A stretch of 11,252 nt of DNA from Bacillota bacterium. GTDB taxonomy: Bacteria; Bacillota; Clostridia; DSM-8532. The stretch is taken from positions 1 to 11,252 of the forward strand of contig JAEZTB010000012.1 of the NCBI GenBank assembly GCA_023443745.1, written 5' to 3'. The translations under genes were made by a program, and so were the position numbers. Positions within the stretch are counted from its first letter, which is position 1. Each line of letters begins with the position of its first letter. The notes below the pieces were generated by a model. That model had not been told where the DNA came from and made no database searches. It saw only the letters and a list, made by a program, of their open reading frames with translations. Positions 6,182 to 11,252 of this stretch are shown piece after piece.

Positions 6182-6856
6182 ATGTTTTATTGACCTAAAT
6201 TTTTTTATTTTTTACAAGAGATTTTAAAGTATAAGTACAATTCTGTGCTAATTGTATCTGAAATAGAGGAAAAACTTGTACGTAATAAACAATTTTGAAT
6301 TGTAACGCATCGGCGTCAGTTTTCGTACATCGAATTTTTATCTAAGTCCCTAAGCTCAGAGCAGGTCTGAACTCCAGAAACACCTTTTTGGGTTACAGAT
6401 ATTTCTAATCTTGACTTAAAGAGGTCAGTTTCCCACATACCGAATCTGATTATTTTTGTTCTGGGAAGTCAAATACCCCAGTATTTGAGTTTTATAAAAT
6501 TTTTTAATAAATCGAGAATTCCTTTGGTCTTAATCGCACCGTCTTTTAGCGATATTCGATTCTTATTAGCTAAACTTCCTTTTCTATTTCTATTAGAGAT
6601 TAATTTACCTTATTATAAGCTTAAGGATTTTGTTTTTTATTTATTACGTTTTATTAAATTAAAAAACTTACAAACAGATAGAAGCGATTCAAGTAAAGTA
6701 AATAGTGCTTTTTTTAATCAAGCTGCATTTTCAAAGTTGTCTAATAGATGGGGGTCTGTTATGTCAGGTATTCAGTTCACAAGAAAGAAATCGAAGAAAA
6801 AAGATTTTTTTATCGCTAAAAACAAATATAATTTGCGCCTTCTTCGCAAAGCTTAA
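6182..6856 (+). CDS. rps2: Probable ribosomal protein S2, divergent
   Basis: A 224-residue protein whose fold signature suggests mitochondrial ribosomal protein S2. In order: FWIVTHRRQFSYIEFL (about 38-53, matching the S2 LFVGTK-like strand and helix); FWVTDISN (about 67-74, where S2 has RW-GG-LTN); PNLIIFVLG (about 87-95, matching the PDLIIVLD-like strand); then FFNKSRIPLVLIAPSFSDIRFLLAKLPF (about 104-131, matching EA...IP-I--VD-N...IP-N). The C-terminus is Lys/Arg-rich. Three TGA Trp codons lie in the first third. The ATG at 6182 follows the preceding stop by 4 nt; a downstream TTG at 6485 is in the same frame but would remove half of the S2 core. Length agrees with S2. Conservation is weak, so another basic ribosomal protein remains possible. 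Confidence 0.6.
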
Positions 6857-6871
6857 CCTCTCTTATTATAA

Positions 6872-8401
6872 ATGTTAAATACTGTAAAAAATAACTCAAA
6901 CCTTATTAGCGTGAATTTTAATAAGAAATCTATAATTGCTGAGAGAAAGTTAGTTCGTAGAGCTAACAAGAAAGGAAGAGCTAGGTTGATGAAAAATTTT
7001 AGGTTTTTGAAATTTAGGGGGGGTGCTTTAAAGAGACAAGTAAATTGATCAGCGACTCCTTCCCTGAAACAATCTATTTTTTTTTCACGTCGTAAATCTT
7101 TTCTTCCTCCGGTAAGTTATCGAGTTTTCCGCCGTGTGGTCATAAAATACATGTATCTTCGAAATTTTGCATTATTGAATCAAAATGCGAGGACAAGTAA
7201 GCGTAATACCTTTATATTGCAGATTCTAAAGTTTATTTTTCAGATAAAAAAAAAAGGTAGGTTCAAACAAAGCAGAAAAATTTTTCTTGGACGTACTGCA
7301 AGGAATCTATTAGTTTTGGGTTTACCTTTCCGTCATCAGTCGGTTAAACTATCTTTTCGTGAGTTTAAAAAGATTAAAAAAAAAGTACATAGTAATAAAA
7401 AAACGTTTTTACAAAAAAAATTCCGTCGCGCTTTTAATAAAAATCCTTTTCAAAATTTAGAAAAATTTTCTTTTTATAGGCTTTTTGGTTATATAAAACC
7501 AAAACATAGAAAATTCCGTCGTAAAGGTTTAAAAAAATTCCGTGCAAGTTATAGAAGACGTAAAAAACAAGTTCTAAACCCATATAAAAAACACATAATG
7601 CTGGGTGGGAGAAAACGATCTAAAAAAAAACCTCGAAATTTAGTTTTTAAAAATAAGGCATGGTGCGTTCAGATTAAAAAATCAGATGGACGCTTGATTT
7701 ACCGACCACTGAAGTTAAGTGATTTTTTATCTAGCAGGTCTGGTTGAAGAACAAAGATTACATCATTTAAAAAAAGGATTCCTAAATCTGGCAGACCTTA
7801 CCTGTATATACGCTATATATTGCGGTCGAGAAATGAGTATGACTCACTCATTTTTAAAAAACGAAAAATGTATGGCTATTACAAAAGAATCTACAAATAT
7901 ATGGGCTGGAAGTTTAAAAATTATCGCTCTTTATTTAAAAAGTACTCTTTGTCTTACTATAAATACGCTTCATTTCGAAGCATAGAAAGTCAGTTCGCCT
8001 GATCTGCTTTATCTTCTAGAATTATTCAAGCTAAAGCCTCAAATTTAAGTGATTTATTTAGAAATTCGACTCGGTATGCGGTTGTTTCAAATTCACTGTT
8101 TTTATGGCAGTTAGTTCAGAAGACTTTTATTAACGAAGCTTTTCCGTCGAGTTTTTACTCATGTCGTTATGCGGGAAGGGATATTGGTATGCAATTTCAG
8201 AACCGTCCGAATTTATATAACTGAAACAAAAAGTATAGAATTGTTTATAACAAAAATACTATATTGAATCATAGATTTAAAAAACCTTTCGGGACTTTCG
8301 CTGTATCGCCTATAATTTTTAAAAATTCGGCGATATTTTCTTCCTTCAGCGCTCGATTTGGAGGTTTGTTGTCAAATAAGCAGTATCATTTTTCTAGGTA
8401 G
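6872..8401 (+). CDS. Large basic unidentified ORF, 509 codons (possible ribosomal protein)
   Basis: One continuous 509-codon frame when four TGA codons are read as Trp (including 7745, 8000 and 8222). The first ~310 residues are extremely rich in Lys and Arg, with many AAA runs and blocks such as GGRKRSKKKPR and KFRRKGLKKFR. About 260-330 is Tyr-rich (for example YGYYKRIYKYMGWKFK), and the C-terminal ~150 residues are less charged (FLWQLVQKTF, GRDIGMQFQNRPNLY). No membrane segment is visible. Its position between a probable rps2 and rps3 and its charge argue for a ribosomal protein, perhaps an enlarged S4 because rps4 can sit next to rps2 in some protist mitochondria, but I could not find an S4 RNA-binding motif. 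The stop is TAG, 2 nt before rps3, implying co-transcription. Confidence 0.8.
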
Positions 8402-8403
8402 GT

Positions 8404-9384
8404 ATGCAGCAAATTAATCCGATAGGCTTACGTGTTGGTTCGGTTCAAAACTGAGAAATAGGGAAATTAAGTCGATTAAAAGATACGAGTAGTGCGTCTT
8501 GACGAATATCTTTACCGGTTAAGCGTATTTTAGCAAGACACGGCTGTTTTCTATTAAATATGTATTGTTATAACAATCCTTCTGCGGTGTCGTCAACCGC
8601 TGTTATTGTATACTACCGGTACTTGCAACGCGGTCGGCTAATACGATACTTATCAAGGATATTGCGTCAAGGTGATGCTATGCTTGCTCCGCCCTTGGCT
8701 CGTCTCTATTTAAATAGGAGAATGTTAACGGTTCGTCCTAAGTCAAAGTTTTTGGACGGGTATTGGTCAAGTACTCACTTAAACGATCGGTTTTTTAGGG
8801 GGTGAGGAGATTTTGAGTTACTTTATTTTGCTCCGTCAAATTTTTTATATAGGCGATCAATGAACTACAAAGTTCAAAAACAGCTGGTTCAACTAACCGG
8901 CACACGTGTTTTTATTTCTTCGTATAATATTAGTCAATTTGTTCCAATAGTAAATCCTATGATTTTTAGTTCATATTACATTTTTCGTCGGTTTTCTAAA
9001 CTACGTTATTTAAATGATTTAATTCAGGTTGTTTTGATTTCGTCGCGCCTAGGTACGTCACAGTTAATAAGTCACATATTGGCTATGGGTATCGAAAAGC
9101 ATGAGACTAAGCGTCTACAACGTCGGTTTGTTAACATGTTTGAAAGTGTGGTTAATCGTGCATTAGGTTGGGAACTGATTAGACGAAAACCCGTAGATTG
9201 ACGGGTTTCAATTTATGGTCGTTTAGACGGCAGAATACGTCGTAGTCACGTTCTAATCAAAGTTGGTCGTACTAAGTATCAACGACTTGATAATTTGATA
9301 AATTATGCGTACTCGATCTCTAAAAGCAAATTCAGCGCTTCTTCAGTTCGAGTTTGGGTGCGAAATTTAGTCCATTGGAAATAA
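8404..9384 (+). CDS. rps3: Ribosomal protein S3
   Basis: Mitochondrial small-subunit protein at the mRNA entry side. The 326-residue product starts MQQINPIGLRVG, the classical S3 N-terminus (bacterial KVNPIGLRLG). It ends with the S3 C-terminal domain: VSIYGRLDGRIRRSHVLIKVG (about 268-288, matching GRLNGAEIARTE) and INYAYSISKSKFSASSVRVWV (matching the DYG-A-T-YG--GVKVWI block). Between them is a longer, basic, poorly conserved middle, as is usual for organellar S3. TGA is read as Trp four times (8452, 8500, 8803, 9199); under the standard code only disconnected pieces would be seen. The stop is TAA. It starts 2 nt after the 509-codon ORF and is followed by the unusual tRNA trio. Confidence 0.95.
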
Positions 9385-9416
9385 AATCTACTTCAGTGCA
9401 GTAGGTAATAATATTA

Positions 9417-9487
9417 GGTACTATCGTCTAACAGCAAGACCCCGGTTTTGAAAACCGGTTATGTGAGTGCAACTCCCACTAGTACCT
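9417..9487 (+). tRNA. trnS(uga): tRNA with anticodon UGA (serine by codon), short variable loop, atypical D- and T-loops
   Basis: Acceptor GGTACTA (9417-9423) pairs fully with TAGTACC (9480-9486), and T9487 is the discriminator. The D stem is GTC/GAC around TAACAGCAA. The anticodon stem CCGGT/ACCGG encloses TTTGAAA, so the anticodon is TGA, which reads UCA. The T arm is GTGAG-TGCAACT-CCCAC with one A-C mismatch. Oddities: the variable region is only four bases (TTAT) where serine tRNAs are normally class II; the D loop lacks GG; and the T-loop has G at 55. The discriminator is U rather than the G typical of serine. The cloverleaf is solid; the charged amino acid is inferred only from the anticodon. 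Confidence 0.82.
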
Positions 9488-9536
9488 TTAATCACGTTCT
9501 TTAGTTTTGCAGGTTATAAAAGTCGAAATTTTTAAT

Positions 9537-9609
9537 GTCACTGTAGGTAAACAAGTATCACCGCCAGACTTAAAATTTGGAGTTGTGGGTGCAAGTCCCG
9601 CCAGAGACA
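9537..9609 (+). tRNA. trnL(uaa): tRNA with anticodon UAA (leucine by codon), short variable loop, atypical D- and T-loops
   Basis: Acceptor GTCACTG pairs with CAGAGAC except for an A-A mismatch at the fourth pair, and A9609 is the discriminator, as for leucine. The D stem is GGT/ACC around AAACAAGTATC. The anticodon stem CCAGA/TTTGG encloses CTTAAAA, so the anticodon is TAA, reading UUA and UUG. The T arm is GTGGG-TGCAAGT-CCCGC. The variable region is four bases (AGTT), unlike the long arm normal for leucine tRNAs in bacteria and protist mitochondria. The T-loop matches its two neighbours. UUA is a very frequent codon in this window, so such a tRNA is required. Confidence 0.82.
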
Positions 9610-9670
9610 ATATGAATATGCTGTACTCAAATAATATCTCGGAGGGTTCTTAAGCTTTACGGGAGAAATT

Positions 9671-9741
9671 GGCTTAGTAGTTTAACAGAAAAACATCGGT
9701 CTTCAAAATCGCGGATACGGGTGCAAGTCCTGTCTAAGCCG
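9671..9741 (+). tRNA. trnW(uca): tRNA-Trp (UCA), reads UGA and UGG
   Basis: Acceptor GGCTTAG pairs fully with CTAAGCC, and G9741 is the discriminator, the usual base for tryptophan. The D stem GTTT/AAAC encloses AACAGAA. The anticodon stem TCGGT/ATCGC has one U-C mismatch and encloses CTTCAAA, giving anticodon TCA. The T arm is ACGGG-TGCAAGT-CCTGT. This anticodon is the molecular basis of the UGA = Trp reading needed by every protein gene in the window. The D loop lacks GG and the T-loop is TGCAAGT, as in the adjacent trnS and trnL. It ends 18 nt before nad7. Confidence 0.9.
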
Positions 9742-9759
9742 TTATTGTTATTTATATAA

Positions 9760-10965
9760 ATGAAAACAAACAGAAATTACACCCCTTCTACGTCAGTAAT
9801 AGAATCTAAATTTTTAAAATTAAATTTCGGACCCCAGCACCCATCTGCTCATGGTGTATTGCGGCTTCTGGTTCTTATGAAATCTGAAAATGTTTTGGCA
9901 GTAGATCCTCATATTGGTTTATTGCATCGAGGAACTGAAAAACTTATTGAGTATAAAACGTATACTCAAGCACTACCGTATTTCGATAGGTTAGATTATG
10001 TTTCTATAATAGTCCAAGAACATGCTTTTGCCTTAGCTGTTGAAAAACTAATCCAACGAGAGGTACCGGATCGGGCAAAATGAATTCGAGTTTTATTTTC
10101 AGAGATTACACGAATTTTAAATCATATCATAGCTGTTACAACTCACGCTATGGATATTGGCGCTTTAACTCCCTTTCTTTGGGGTTTCGAGGAAAGAGAA
10201 AAGCTTATAGAGTTTTATGAGCGTGTCTCTGGCGCTCGCATGCATGCAAATTATTTTCGGTACGGTGGTGTTAGTTTTGATTTACCTGCTGGATTGATCG
10301 AAGACATTTATCTATTTTTGGTACAATTCAGCTCTCGACTCGATGAAATACAAGAGATACTTGACTCTAATCGAATTTGGAAGCAACGCACTGTTAATAT
10401 CGGTGTTGTTACAAAATCTCAAGCATTGAATTGGGGTTTTTCTGGTGTGCTGTTACGCGGATCGGGAATCCCTTGAGACTTACGTAAAGTGCAACCGTAC
10501 GAAAATTATGCTCAAACACAGTTTCGTATTCCGGTAGGGGCAAATGGTGACTGTTTTGATCGCTATATAGTTAGAGTAGAGGAAATACGCGAAAGTGCTT
10601 CTATTATACTACAATGCCTTAATCAACTAAGTGAGGGCCCGGTTAGGTTAGTCGACAAAAAATACACGCTACCGTCACGTACGGCTATAAAGCATGATAT
10701 AGAAAGTTTAATTCATCACTTCAAATTTGCGTCATCGGGACCATCAATCGATGCAAATTCTAATTATACTGCAGTCGAGGCACCGAAAGGGGAGTTTGGT
10801 GTATTTTTAGTAGCGGACGGTACAAATAAACCATACCGTTGTAAAATCCGCTCGCCTGGGTTCCTTCATCTGCAGGGTAGTAAATTATTTACGGGTCATT
10901 TGCTCGCGGACGTTGTGGCTATTATTGGTACTTTAGATATTGTGTTTGGTGAGGTCGATCGTTAA
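9760..10965 (+). CDS. nad7: NADH dehydrogenase subunit 7 (49-kDa homologue)
   Basis: Peripheral-arm subunit of complex I (NuoD homologue) that forms the quinone-reduction site with the PSST subunit and faces Nad1. The 401-residue product matches the usual length. It has FGPQHPSAHGVLRLLV (24-38) with the quinone-site His loop, HIGLLHRGTEKL (51-62), YFDRLDYVS with the conserved tyrosine at residue 80, THAMDIGALTPFLWGFEERE (about 128-147), GARMHANYFRYGG, the GVLLRGSGIPWDLRKVQPYE block (about 228-247) and a C-terminal EAPKGEFGVFLVADGTNKPYRCKIR block. Two TGA codons (10081, 10474) encode Trp. The start at 9760 is the first ATG after trnW. The stop is TAA, followed by the repeat region. Identification is certain. 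Confidence 0.99.
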
Positions 10966-11035
10966 TATATATACTTGTTGTATACTAAAAATTCAAAAGA
11001 TTAAAAGTTATTTTTTTATTGTGTATTTAAAATTT

Positions 11036-11252
11036 TTCGAATATTTGGTTGTAAACGATTCTATCTATATAAGGAAAAATTGAAAAGTTTTCTAAAAACT
11101 CCCTTTAAACCTTGTTTAATTTAGAAAGCTATTGGTCCACAACCTAATTTCTACCTTCAAATATTTGGTTGTAAACGATTCTATCTATATAAGGAAAAAT
11201 TGAAAAGTTTTCTAAAAACCACTTTTAAACCTTGTTTAATTTAGAAAGCTAT
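11036..11252 (+). repeat. 120-bp tandem repeat array, at least 1.8 units, running off the window
   Basis: The sequence from about 11041 to 11132 recurs from 11161 to 11252 at an exact 120-nt offset. The only differences I see fall in a few bases around 11100-11104 against 11220-11224. Each unit has the dispersed core (TTTGGTTGTAAACG to TCTATCTATA), then AAGGAAAAATTGAAAAG, a hairpin TTAAAC-CTT-GTTTAA (11105-11119 and 11225-11239) and a spacer (TTGGTCCACAACC). The array starts 71 nt after nad7 and is cut by the window edge, so the copy number is unknown. No ORF or tRNA is visible. Long tandem arrays in the main intergenic region are common in protist mitochondrial DNA and can include replication or transcription signals. 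Confidence 0.95.

Noticed and set aside
7719..7985. 88-codon plus-strand frame
   Set aside because: An out-of-frame shadow of the 509-codon ORF, which continues uninterrupted through this segment when TGA is Trp.
9385..9416. Small CTAC/GTAG hairpin after rps3 as a terminator
   Set aside because: The stem is only four base pairs, and a tRNA that can serve as the processing signal follows at once.
9610..9670. Possible additional tRNA between trnL and trnW
   Set aside because: No acceptor pairing or T-arm can be built; treated as spacer.
10966..11252. CRISPR-like array
   Set aside because: The units are directly adjacent 120-bp repeats that are nearly identical throughout, with no unique spacers; this is a tandem repeat in mitochondrial DNA.

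Overview
This window is mitochondrial DNA from a protist. It carries a bacterial-type small-subunit rRNA, a dense set of organellar genes on one strand (atp6, nad1, nad3, nad4L, nad6, nad7, rps3, a probable rps2) and nine tRNA genes. UGA is read as tryptophan throughout: every recognisable protein gene runs through in-frame TGA at Trp positions, all stops are TAA or TAG, and the window encodes a trnW with anticodon UCA. The gene content (nad7, rps2 and rps3 retained) and code suggest a microbial eukaryote, perhaps a stramenopile or another SAR/haptophyte-like protist. I cannot fix the lineage from sequence alone.

Layout: the 3' three quarters or so of rns (1 to about 1232; its 5' end lies outside the window) is followed by trnI(uau), trnV(uac), trnQ(uug) and trnY(gua). 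A 379-nt non-coding spacer (1627-2005) contains hairpins and one copy of a core element found again in the terminal repeat. Then come trnM(cau) and trnH(gug), followed by a compact gene run: atp6, nad3, nad1, nad4L, an unidentified 179-codon ORF, nad6, a 56-codon ORF, a divergent rps2, a large basic 509-codon ORF and rps3. After rps3 sits a three-tRNA cluster, trnS(uga), trnL(uaa) and trnW(uca), then nad7. The window ends inside an AT-rich 120-bp tandem repeat (from about 11036 onward).

The genes serve two systems. One is oxidative phosphorylation: complex I membrane subunits Nad1/3/4L/6, the quinone-site subunit Nad7, and ATP synthase subunit a. The other is the organellar ribosome and its tRNAs. 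Spacers in the protein run are short, from 2 to about 44 nt, so the block is probably transcribed as a polycistron punctuated by tRNAs.

The most unusual items are: (i) three adjacent tRNAs with a shared non-canonical T-loop (TGCAA[C/G]T) and D-loops lacking GG, two of which have Ser and Leu anticodons but no long variable arm; (ii) a core sequence shared between the spacer upstream of trnM and each unit of the 120-bp repeat, a candidate promoter, origin or recombination site; (iii) the unidentified 509-, 179- and 56-codon ORFs; (iv) an Atp8-like N-terminus on Atp6; and (v) an Asp in Nad4L where the family normally has an essential membrane Glu, encoded within a GC-rich palindromic patch.
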